From the NCBI GenBank assembly GCA_027486755.1, contig JAIXOM010000039.1:1-41586 (forward strand): DNA of 41,586 nucleotides, read 5' to 3'. The DNA comes from Comamonadaceae bacterium (GTDB lineage: Bacteria > Pseudomonadota > Gammaproteobacteria > Burkholderiales > Burkholderiaceae_C). A program made the translations under genes and the position numbers. This document shows positions 15,993 through 24,400 of this stretch, one piece after another (position 1 is the first letter of the stretch; each line of letters starts with the position of its first letter). Under the pieces are notes generated by a model. It saw only the letters and a list, made by a program, of their open reading frames with translations. It had not been told where the DNA came from and made no database searches.

Positions 15993-16074
15993 GCGCCATC
16001 GTGGGCTCAGGGGCCGGGCCGATTTCTGTGTAACCCCACAGCATGAGGCCCGGCCCCTGGGCTCGCGATGGCGC
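15993..16074. repeat. Long hairpin B of a twin element
   Basis: Arms 15993-16020 and 16047-16074 pair over 28 positions. The three non-Watson-Crick positions are all G-U if the + strand is RNA. The 26-base loop 16021-16046 (GATTTCTGTGTAACCCCACA then GCATGA) is the inverted copy of loop A with one substitution and a two-base length change. It holds an inner CTGTG/CACAG stem. Outer ends are again GCGC. Confidence 0.9.
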
Positions 16075-16142
16075 GCCCCAGCCCTTCGGCCATGCGCGAG
16101 GCGAAAGCACGAGCGCAATTTCTATAAATCTGCAGCCCTAGA

Positions 16143-17114
16143 ATGAACCAAGCACAACCCCTGGACCCCACCATGCTCGACCCCCAAGCCGAAAAGGCCC
16201 TCAAGGCGCTGGCCACGCACAACGCGCAAGCCGGGCCCAAGCCGACGCCAGCGCAGCTGCGCGCGCTCTATCTGAGCCGGCGGCACTTCACCGAGCCAGC
16301 GATAGAGCCAGTCTCTCTGAGCCGCGACCACATGCTCACACGGGGCGATGCGCAGATCGTGGTGCGCGAAATCCGGCCCGCGCAAGCCAGCCCCGACCAG
16401 ATGCTGCCCGCCTTGATCTATCTACACGGCGGAGGCTGGATGGTGGGCAGCATCGACAGTCACGATGGGGTCTGCCGGTCCTTGAGCAATGCCGCCGGCT
16501 GTGCCGTCTTTTCGGTGGACTACCGGCTTGCGCCCGAGCACCGCTTTCCTGCCGCCTATGAAGACGCGCTGGCCGCCCACACCTGGCTGCGTGAGCACGC
16601 AAACGCGCTCAAGATTGCACCCGATCGAGTTGCGGTAGCCGGCGATAGCGCTGGCGGCTCTTTAGCTGCGGCGGCCTGCCTGGGCCTGCGCGGTCAGCCG
16701 CATGCACCGATCTTCCAGCTTTTGATCTACCCCAGCACGGTGATGCGCACCGACACGCCGAGCTACCTGGCCAATGCCGAGGGGCGGGGGCTGACGCGCG
16801 CCGGCATGGCCGCCTATATCCAGGCCTATATGGGCCCCGACGGCCCGCTAGACGACTGGCGCGCTTCGCCCTTGCTGGCACCCAGCTTGCTGGGCCTGCC
16901 GCCAGCGCTGGTGCTGACCGCTGGCTTCGACCCGCTGCGCGATGACGGCAGGCTGTATGCCGACGCACTCTCCAAAGCGGACGTGGCCTGCCAATACCTG
17001 TGTTTTGAGCGGCAGATTCACGGCTTTTTGCTGCTGGGCCAGATCATCGACGAGTCACGCACCGCTATCGAGATATGCGCGGCGGCGCTGCGCCGCGCCT
17101 TTGACGCAAGTTAG
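16143..17114 (+). CDS. HSL-family alpha/beta hydrolase (esterase/lipase)
   Basis: A 323-residue esterase of the bacterial hormone-sensitive-lipase family, probably cytoplasmic because no signal peptide is seen. The oxyanion-hole motif HGGGWMVG lies near residue 95 and the nucleophile motif GDSAGGS near 168. The acid is in GFDPLRDDG near 262, and the catalytic His in QIHGF near 292. DYRLAPEHRFPAAYEDA is another family signature. A TATAAA box at 16123-16128 lies close to the ATG. The upstream side is the structured hairpin block. The natural substrate is unknown. Confidence 0.93.
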   Translation: MNQAQPLDPTMLDPQAEKALKALATHNAQAGPKPTPAQLRALYLSRRHFTEPAIEPVSLSRDHMLTRGDAQIVVREIRPAQASPDQMLPALIYLHGGGWMVGSIDSHDGVCRSLSNAAGCAVFSVDYRLAPEHRFPAAYEDALAAHTWLREHANALKIAPDRVAVAGDSAGGSLAAAACLGLRGQPHAPIFQLLIYPSTVMRTDTPSYLANAEGRGLTRAGMAAYIQAYMGPDGPLDDWRASPLLAPSLLGLPPALVLTAGFDPLRDDGRLYADALSKADVACQYLCFERQIHGFLLLGQIIDESRTAIEICAAALRRAFDAS

Positions 17115-17161
17115 GACACTGGCCAAGAAGATAGCCATCCGACCGGCCTGCATCGGCCTGC

Positions 17162-17195
17162 ATCGGCCTATATTGGCTCCAAGCAGCAGGCCGAT
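17162..17195. terminator. Inverted repeat between convergent genes
   Basis: ATCGGCCT (17162-17169) and AGGCCGAT (17188-17195) form an 8-bp stem with an 18-base loop between the stops of the esterase and the EamA gene. There is no T-run, so termination is only suggested. A 10-base tandem GGCCTGCATC lies just before it. Confidence 0.3.
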
Positions 17196-17217
17196 ACGGC
17201 ACGGCCTGCGCCCACGC

Positions 17218-18132
17218 TCAGCGCAGCACCACGAGCACGATGCCGGCCATGGCCAGGGCACTGCCACCGATCAGCTTGAGCGTCCAGGGCTCGCTGTTGG
17301 CAAACATCAAGCGGCTCAAGGGAAAAATCAGCAAGGGGGTGCACATGCTCAGCAGCACCGCGACACTGATCGGGATGTAGCGCATCGCGCCTATGCTGAA
17401 AATCTGCCCGCCGATGTTGCCCAGCCCGACGATCACGAACAAGCCCAAACCGCGCGGGCTGGCACGGCGCAACTGCGCCAGCAGATCCCGTTTGCCCGGG
17501 GTCACCGAGATGTGCAGTATCAAGCCGGCCACCGCGCCGACCAGGGCCCCGATGACCGGCTCAGGCCATTCGCGCACTGCATAGCCGCGCATCAGGTTGC
17601 CGCTGGCATAGGCGGCCGAGCTGCCAAAGCCGAGAACCAGCAGCGAATGCACCAGCGAAAACCCACCCCCAGGCGCGCGCGGCGCGTTGGATCCGCGCTT
17701 GTACCCAACGATCAGCAGGCCGGTGACCGCGATGGCCATGCCCAACAAGGCCGGCGGGCTCAAGCGCTCGTCAAACAGCAACCAGGCCAGCGCGGCGGTG
17801 AACACCGGAATGCCGATCTGAAAAACGCTGGTGCGCTCCGGGCCGAAGCGCTCAACCGATTCATAAAAAAGCCAGCGCCCTAAAAAGGTCGCGCACACCC
17901 CGGAACCTACAAACAGCCAAAAGGCCTGCAGATGCCAGCCGATCGCTTGGACCTGCCAGAGCAGTTGCAGCAGCACCAGCAGGCTGGCCACCATCACATT
18001 GACCGCGGTCGAGACCACAAAGCCCAGCGCCAAAGACAGGTGGGGCGAGGCCATGCGCGTGAACAAGATGGACGCGGTAAAACTCACCAGGCTGGCCATG
18101 GCCAGCAGGAAGCCGGTCAGGGCATCGCTCAT
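17218..18132 (-). CDS. EamA/DMT-superfamily transporter
   Basis: A 304-residue inner-membrane protein with about ten hydrophobic segments arranged as two EamA repeats. The first runs from MSDALTGFLLAMASLVSFTA to about residue 145; the second starts around LVHSLLVLGFGSSAAYASGN. Such drug/metabolite-family carriers export amino acids or other metabolites; the substrate is not predictable here. It lies downstream of scoAB on the same strand with 19 bases between, so it may be the last gene of that operon. Confidence 0.88.
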   Translation of the reverse strand: MSDALTGFLLAMASLVSFTASILFTRMASPHLSLALGFVVSTAVNVMVASLLVLLQLLWQVQAIGWHLQAFWLFVGSGVCATFLGRWLFYESVERFGPERTSVFQIGIPVFTAALAWLLFDERLSPPALLGMAIAVTGLLIVGYKRGSNAPRAPGGGFSLVHSLLVLGFGSSAAYASGNLMRGYAVREWPEPVIGALVGAVAGLILHISVTPGKRDLLAQLRRASPRGLGLFVIVGLGNIGGQIFSIGAMRYIPISVAVLLSMCTPLLIFPLSRLMFANSEPWTLKLIGGSALAMAGIVLVVLR

Positions 18133-18151
18133 CCGGGGATGCCGATGCCGT

Positions 18152-18793
18152 TCAGAAAAGCAAGTTGGCGCTGGACTTGGACTGGATCAGCTCAGGCGTC
18201 ACGCCTGGGGCCAACTCGATCACCTTCAGACCATCAGGGGTGACGTCCATCACGCCCAGGTCGGTGATGATGCGATCGACCACGCCCACGCCGGTCAGCG
18301 GCAGATTGCACTGGGTCAGGATCTTGTGATCCTCACCGCCGTCCTTCTTGCGGGCCACATGCTCCATCAGCACGATCACCTGCTTGACGCCGGCCACCAG
18401 GTCCATGGCACCGCCCATGCCCTTGACCATCTTGCCGGGGATCATCCAGTTAGCGAGATCGCCGCGCTCGCTGACCTGCATAGCGCCGAGGATGGACAGG
18501 TTGATCTTGCCGCCGCGGATCATGGCAAAGGACTGGTCGCTGCTGAAAATCGCCGTACCCGGCAAAGTGGTGACGGTCTGCTTGCCGGCATTGATCAGAT
18601 CAGCATCGACCTGATCCTCGGTAGGAAAAGCGCCTATGCCCATCATGCCGTTTTCCGACTGCAGCCAGACTTCCTTGTCGGCGGGCACATAGTTGGCCAC
18701 CAGGGTGGGGATGCCGATGCCGAGGTTGACGTAAAAACCGTCTTCGAGTTCCTGCGCCGCACGGGCTGCCATCTGTTCTTGGGTCCAGGGCAT
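18152..18793 (-). CDS. scoB: 3-oxoacid CoA-transferase subunit B
   Basis: A 213-residue beta subunit of a succinyl-CoA:3-oxoacid CoA-transferase. It has the family start ([30 protein letters not shown]), the catalytic-glutamate motif SENGMMGIG near residue 46, and [20 protein letters not shown]. It would transfer CoA from succinyl-CoA to acetoacetate or a related 3-oxoacid together with subunit A. It begins two bases after the scoA stop, so the subunits are co-translated. A Pca- or Sco-type substrate cannot be separated by eye. Confidence 0.93.
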   Translation of the reverse strand: MPWTQEQMAARAAQELEDGFYVNLGIGIPTLVANYVPADKEVWLQSENGMMGIGAFPTEDQVDADLINAGKQTVTTLPGTAIFSSDQSFAMIRGGKINLSILGAMQVSERGDLANWMIPGKMVKGMGGAMDLVAGVKQVIVLMEHVARKKDGGEDHKILTQCNLPLTGVGVVDRIITDLGVMDVTPDGLKVIELAPGVTPELIQSKSSANLLF

Positions 18794-18795
18794 GT

Positions 18796-19503
18796 TCAGG
18801 CTCCTACTTTGGCGGTGACGGTGCGCTTTTCAATGCGCTTTTCAGGGCTGGCATTGAGCACCATGCGGTGTACGTAAATGCCGGGCAGGTGTACATCGTC
18901 GGGGTGGAGCTCGCCAGCCGGCACAACCTTTTCCACCTCTACGATGCACAGCTTGCCGGCCATGGCCACCGCCGGGTTGAAGTTGCGCGCGGTGTAGCGA
19001 AAGCGCAGATTGCCGGCGGTATCGGCCAAGTCGGCCTTGATCAGGGACAACTCGGGCATCAGCGAGCGCTCCATGACATAGGTCTCCCCATCGAATTCAC
19101 GGGTTTCCTTACCCTCGGCCACCATTGTTCCCACACCGGTCTTGGTAAAAAACGCGGGGATGCCAGAACCGCCAGCGCGCAGCTTTTCGGCGAGCGTGCC
19201 CTGGGGCGTGAATTCAAGCTCAAGCTCGCCAGCCAGGAATTGGCGCTCGAACTCCTTGTTCTCGCCCACATAGCTGGAGATCATCTTCTTGATCTGGCGC
19301 GTTTCGAGCAACTTGCCCAGGCCAAAGCCGTCAACGCCGGCGTTGTTGGAAATCGCGGTCAGGTTCTTGACGCCGCTATCGCGCAGCGCTTCGATCAGGG
19401 CCTCGGGAATACCGCACAGGCCAAAGCCGCCCACGGCAATCAACTGGCCATCGCGGACCACATCCTTGAGCGCGGCAGCGGCGGATGGATACAACTTGTT
19501 CAC
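18796..19503 (-). CDS. scoA: 3-oxoacid CoA-transferase subunit A
   Basis: The alpha subunit, 235 residues from the chosen start. It begins [20 protein letters not shown] and has the glycine-rich [13 protein letters not shown], the [14 protein letters not shown] segment and [20 protein letters not shown]. The GTG at 19503 is preferred because GGAGGA lies just upstream on the minus strand and this is the family start. The open frame back to a TTG at 19563 would add 20 unrelated residues and run to the edge of the palindrome at 19570. First gene of scoAB, divergent from the PAS-LuxR regulator. Confidence 0.92.
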   Translation of the reverse strand: MNKLYPSAAAALKDVVRDGQLIAVGGFGLCGIPEALIEALRDSGVKNLTAISNNAGVDGFGLGKLLETRQIKKMISSYVGENKEFERQFLAGELELEFTPQGTLAEKLRAGGSGIPAFFTKTGVGTMVAEGKETREFDGETYVMERSLMPELSLIKADLADTAGNLRFRYTARNFNPAVAMAGKLCIVEVEKVVPAGELHPDDVHLPGIYVHRMVLNASPEKRIEKRTVTAKVGA

Positions 19504-19569
19504 AGATTCCTCCAGCAGTGAGAAAACAGCATTGAGCGCTTCCTGACGGAACGCAAGACCCAACGATAA

Positions 19570-19587
19570 TACGTATGAGCATACGTA
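19570..19587. promoter_or_regulatory. Palindromic operator between scoA and the LuxR-type regulator
   Basis: TACGTATG-AG-CATACGTA is a perfect 8+8 inverted repeat with a two-base centre, with partly symmetric flanks (AATACG... and ...AGTATT). It lies midway between the divergent starts (19503 minus, 19611 plus). It is the best candidate binding site for the neighbouring LuxR-type regulator. Confidence 0.6.
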
Positions 19588-19610
19588 GTATTGCCTAAAG
19601 ACAAGTCCCC

Positions 19611-20210
19611 ATGGCGACCCCTCCTTTTTGCGCGTCCGCCCTGGCGCCCAGCGTGGCCCCGGCCGACCACCGACTGGCTTTTGAATTGGCGCCTATCGGC
19701 CTGGTGATCTCTCGCCAGCGCATCATGATCGACTGCAATCATCGCCTGTGCGAGATGTTCGGCGCCAGCCGCGGCCAGCTGGTGGGGCAGTCGTTTCGGC
19801 TGCTCTACCCCAGCGCCGACGAATACGAGCGCATGGGCCAGCGCCTGAACGCCATCTTGCAGACCCTCGGCGTCTACGCGGACGACCGCATCATGCGCCG
19901 CGTCGGCGGCCGCCTGGCTGGCGAAAGCTTCTGGTGCCATGTAACCGGACGGGCCCTGAACCCGCAGGCGCCGCACGAAGCGGGCATCTGGAGCTTTGAA
20001 GATTTAAGCGCCCGTCGGCCGGTGACGGCTGAATTGACCGCGCGAGAACGCGAAGTGGCCGCCCACCTGATGGAAGGGCTGACCTCCAAAACCATAGGCC
20101 GCGCCCTGGGCATCAGCCACCGCACCGTGGAAATCTACCGCGCCCGCCTGATGCGCAAATACCAGGCTGCGACCACCGCCGAACTGGTGCACAAGCTGCT
20201 TGCCGGGTAG
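19611..20210 (+). CDS. PAS-domain LuxR-family transcriptional regulator
   Basis: A 199-residue regulator. Residues ~20-135 form a PAS-like sensor (LAFELAPIGLVISRQRIMID, LCEMFGASRGQLVGQSF, then a W-C-H-V-T-G strand). Residues ~140-199 are a LuxR/FixJ helix-turn-helix: LTAREREVAAHLMEGLTSK, IGRALGISHRTVEIYRARLM, then AELVHKLL. It probably senses a small metabolite or redox cue and controls the divergent scoAB(-EamA) operon through the palindrome at 19570-19587. There is no receiver domain, so it is not a classical two-component response regulator. Confidence 0.88.
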   Translation: MATPPFCASALAPSVAPADHRLAFELAPIGLVISRQRIMIDCNHRLCEMFGASRGQLVGQSFRLLYPSADEYERMGQRLNAILQTLGVYADDRIMRRVGGRLAGESFWCHVTGRALNPQAPHEAGIWSFEDLSARRPVTAELTAREREVAAHLMEGLTSKTIGRALGISHRTVEIYRARLMRKYQAATTAELVHKLLAG

Positions 20211-20231
20211 CCGCTCCAAAGCCCCGGACCG

Positions 20232-20342
20232 AGAAAATACACGAGCTTATTTAACTTAAATTATCAATTCAAATTTCAGAAGTAAATACATTCGATCAGG
20301 TTTCATTGATGGATCGGGCCTCGCCCCGAACCCAAAAGAGAA
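20232..20342 (+). promoter_or_regulatory. AT-rich upstream region of the OmpA-adhesin operon
   Basis: Bases ~20232-20315 are strikingly A/T-rich (TTATTTAACTTAAATTATC, AATTCAAATTTCAG) within a GC-rich window. The stretch lies directly before the OmpA gene. It is the probable promoter and a candidate site for a silencer or curvature-dependent regulator. Confidence 0.45.
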
Positions 20343-21467
20343 ATGATCAAAACCCGCCTTCGAAAACTGACCTGTTTACAGGCCGCTACAGCGGGTTTCG
20401 CCCTGCTGCTCTCCAATATCACGGCGGCCCAATCGCCCCCTTGGCAAGTATTCGCCCAAGCCGAAGACAGGCCCCGCCTGAGCGTGAGCCAAAGCAGCAG
20501 CTTGCTGGTCTTCATGAGGGCCCAAGAAACCACGCCAGTAGGCTCACGCGCCTTGCCCACTGACATCCTGATCGACGGACTGCTGCACACCGCATTGTTG
20601 CCAGGGGGCTTTTCCGAGGCCAGGGTCTGCCCCGGCATCATTGAGCTGCAGGTGGTTGGCCAGGCCACCAGCGGCTTGCCCCAGAGGCCGTCGGTCCCGA
20701 TTCGCACCAGCCCCGGTGGCATCACCTACATCGAGGTTGCCGCGCCCACAAGCAGCCAACCCTTGCGGGTGCTATCGCAATCGGTAAGCAGCGCACCCAG
20801 TGCGATGCAGGGCCTGCGCAGGCAGGTACACGCCCTCTCACGGCTGCCCGTCAATCAGGACTGCCGCATCTCTGTGGAGCGTGAAAACCTGGTCGCTGCC
20901 GCGCCACCAGCGGCTGCAGCAACGGCCCCCGTTCCGCCAGCCCTTGTTTCACCGGCCCTTGTTTCGACGACCCCTCTGGTACCACTGCCGACCCCTCTAG
21001 CGCCACCGCCGGTTCTTGCGGCCAAGACCCAAGCGGCGGCGGAACTGCCGCCCCCGCCCGCACCAGAATTGAAACGCCGGCATACGCTGTCGTCAGAAAT
21101 GCTCTTTCAGTTCGGCGGCTCGCGGGTGCAGGACCTCACACCTCAAGGCCATGCCGAAATTGTTCGCATCGCCAGGGCTATCAAGGAGCAAATCCGCAGC
21201 ATTCAAAGCATTTCCGTGCAGGGACACACCGACCCCATGGGCTCGGCGAAAACAAACAAGCGCCTTTCGTCCGAGCGCGCCGAAACAGTGCGCAAGATCC
21301 TGATCAACAGCGGCATACCGTCTCGCAAGATCCAGGCTGAGGGGCTGAGCACCTCACAGCTGCTGGTGACCGACTGCCAACGGCGCGGTGATAGCAAAAA
21401 AGATCGCCTGGCCTGCAACGCTCCCAACCGGCGGGTAGAAATCATTACGAACAGCAGCAGGGGCTGA
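20343..21467 (+). CDS. OmpA-domain outer-membrane/periplasmic protein
   Basis: A 374-residue exported protein. Residues 1-~30 are a signal peptide (LQAATAGFALLLSNITAAQS). Residues ~35-180 are an unrecognised domain, and ~190-245 a Pro/Ala/Leu linker (LVPLPTPLAPPPVLAAK). Residues ~255-374 are a peptidoglycan-binding OmpA-like domain with VQGHTDPMGSAKTNKRLS, where the Asp and following Arg contact peptidoglycan, and NRRVEII near the end. It starts the operon with the giant adhesin six bases downstream. It may anchor or assist that adhesin at the cell wall; this is inferred from linkage. Confidence 0.88.
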   Translation: MIKTRLRKLTCLQAATAGFALLLSNITAAQSPPWQVFAQAEDRPRLSVSQSSSLLVFMRAQETTPVGSRALPTDILIDGLLHTALLPGGFSEARVCPGIIELQVVGQATSGLPQRPSVPIRTSPGGITYIEVAAPTSSQPLRVLSQSVSSAPSAMQGLRRQVHALSRLPVNQDCRISVERENLVAAAPPAAAATAPVPPALVSPALVSTTPLVPLPTPLAPPPVLAAKTQAAAELPPPPAPELKRRHTLSSEMLFQFGGSRVQDLTPQGHAEIVRIARAIKEQIRSIQSISVQGHTDPMGSAKTNKRLSSERAETVRKILINSGIPSRKIQAEGLSTSQLLVTDCQRRGDSKKDRLACNAPNRRVEIITNSSRG

Positions 21468-21473
21468 AGCAGC

Positions 21474-24400
21474 ATGAATTCAAAAACCTACAAACTCAGC
21501 ATCCTCACGCCCTCTAGCGAAGAGCCCACCGCGTCAGCAGACGGCAGCAGGGCCGGCGTCAGCCCGCCCACATCGGTCATGCACCTGCTGCCTGCCGGCC
21601 GCATCGCCACCCTGCGTGTGCCCGCAGTGGCCGGCGCCCGCTACATGGTGACCGAGGACGAAAGCGGCCGGGCGCCCCAGCAGATCCATGCCCGCCGTCG
21701 CGGCAAGGACCTGCTGATCCACATCGAAGACTACAAGCCCGATCAGATTGATCTGATTGTCGAAAACTTCTACGAGCTGCCCTCAGGCGGTTTTGCGGGC
21801 GTCGCTGAAGACAATCTGGCCTACCCCTTCATACCCAGCACCGCTGAGCTGAGCGATGAAATCGTCGCCTTGGCCGATGGCATGGCCATTTCCCAAGTAC
21901 TGGGCAGCGGGCCGGTCGGCCTTCTGGGCGGACTCGGCGCAGCGGGTGGAGCGGCGGCAGGAGCGGGAGCGGCGGCCGCTGCTGGTGGGGCCGCAGCCGC
22001 GGCCGCTGCTGGTGGGGCCGCAGCCGCGGGCGCTGCTGGCGGGGCTGCAGCAGCAGGCGGAGCGGCCGGAGGGGGCTTGGGCCTGGGCGCTCTCGGAGCC
22101 GGTGGCCTGGCTGCCGCAGCAGCGGGCGGCGGTGGTGGTGGTGGCACATCGACGGGAACGGGAACGGGAGGCAACCCGAGCACGCCGGCCGCGGACAACG
22201 CCGGCCCCCTGTCCGTCAAACTGACGGACGCCACCAACTCGGGCCCCAAGGAAGATACCGTCACCAACGTCCGCAAGCCCACACTCACCGGAACCACACA
22301 GCCAGGCAACACGGTCAGCATCAAAAGTCCGGACGGAACCACCAGCCCAGCCCAGGTCGACGCACAAGGCAATTGGACCTGGACACCCACTTCTGATCTG
22401 CCTGAGGGGGACAGCCCGATTGTGGTGACGGCCAGCAACAGCGCAGGCACTACGGTGCGCAATGTGAACGTGGGTATTTACTCCACCCCCTGGGGCGCCA
22501 GCCTGACCGACAACCTAGACGCCATCGAGAAGGGCACGGGCGACGTCAAGCCCGGCGACAGCAAACTCAATATCGCAGAGTTCGCAAGCGGCCTGACAGC
22601 CACCTTCACCCTGGCGCGCGAGCCAAGCCAGCCGCTTACCGCCGACGACCTCTTGATCACAGGCGATGCACAGATCAAAGCGGGGTCACAGCTCACCAAA
22701 ATCGACAACAAGACCTACACCGCGGTGCTTGAAGCCAAGGCCGCCAACAACGCGGGGAGTTTTAGCGTCAAGCTCAAGGACGGCCTCACCAACTCTGCGT
22801 CCTTCACTGACCTGGCGGGCAACAACTTCACAGGCGTCAGCCCAGTTCTCACGCGCAGCTTCGATACGGTGCGACCCGCCATGACGCTGGCGCGAAGCTG
22901 GTCCGATACGAACAGTGACGGCAATATCAGCAGCAGCGAAAGCTCAGCCGGCATCAGCTACAGCGCCACTTTCAGCGAAGCCCTGAGCAGCCCCTTGGCC
23001 TTGAGCGACTTTTCCGTCACCAACGGCACGGTCCGCGCCAACTCCTTTGTCATCAACAGCCAGACCAACAGCTACAGCTTTGTGGTCGACCCCACGCCCA
23101 GCAGTACCGGACAGTTGCAGGTCAAGGTCAATGCCGCATCGGCCACCTCGATCAAGGACATCGCCGGCAATCCACTGGACCCAGCGGCGTTGACTGCCGA
23201 CAAGCTGCAGTTCGCCGGCGTGCCCTTCGATCTCCGGGGCCCTTCCCTGACCGTCGGGCTGACCGATCCGACCAACTCCGGCCCCAAAAGCGATACCGTT
23301 ACCAATGTCCGCAAGCCCACGCTGACTGGCACCACCCAGCCAGGCAACGTGGTCACAGTCAAGCTGCCGGACGGCACCACCAGCCCAGCTCAGGTCGACG
23401 CTCAAGGCAACTGGACCTGGACGCCCGCCGCAGATCTTCCCGAGGGTAACCAGCCCATTCAAGTAATCGCCAGCAACAGCACGGGTATTGTCATTCGCGA
23501 CGTCACCGTAGGGATTTTCAACAGCACCTGGACCGCCACCCTCGCCGACAACCTGAGCGCCTTAGAGGCCGGCACAGGCAAGGTCAAGCCCGGCGACAAC
23601 AAGCTCAACATCGCCGAGTTCGCCAACGGCCTGACCGCCACCATCACGCTGGCGCGCCAGCCCAGCCGCGAGCTTGTGGTCGACGATTTTCAGCTCGCGG
23701 GCGATGCGCAGATCAAAGCCAACTCGCTCGTCAAGACCAGCGCCACCAGCTATACCGTGGTGCTGGAGGCCAAGGCCGCCAACAACAATGGCAGCCTGAG
23801 CTTCAAGCTCAAGGACAGCCTGAACAACACCGACACCTTCACCGACCTGGCCGGCAATAAATTCACCGGGTCGGCTACAGCCCTGGCCCGCAGCTTTGAC
23901 ACCCAGCGCCCGAGCACAACACTGGCGCGCAGCTGGGACGACACCAACAACGACAAGGTGCTGAGCAACAGCGAAAACACGGCCGGCATCAGCTACAGCG
24001 CCAGCTTCAATGAGGCGCTGAGTCTGGCCCCGACACAAGCCGACTTCACCGTCACCAACGGCACGATTCGCGCCAACTCCTTCGCCGTCAACAGCCAGAC
24101 CAACAGCTACAGCTTTGTGGTCGACCCCACGCCCAGCAGCAGCGGACAGGTGCAGGTACAGCTCAAGGCCGCGGCCGCCGATCTGCTCAGGGATATGGCT
24201 GGCAACCCGCTCGACCCGGCCTCGCTGCTGAGCAGCGCACTGCAATTTGCGCCGGCGAGCTTTGACCTGCAAGCGCCCAGCCTGAGCGCAGGTCTGGCCG
24301 ACGCCAGCAACACCGGCCCCAAGAACGATACCGTCACCAGCACACGCAAACCCACGCTCTCGGGCAGCACCGATCTGGGCAATACCGTCACCATCAAACC

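Noticed and set aside
15865..16074. Twin hairpins as integron attC sites or rho-independent terminators
   Set aside because: There are no R'/R'' core sites (GTTRRRY) at the ends and no T-runs; arms are too long and no cassette or integrase is present.
21783..22462. Long minus-strand frames opposite the Ala/Gly linker of the adhesin
   Set aside because: They arise from the GC-rich tandem repeat; the + frame has the coherent domain structure.
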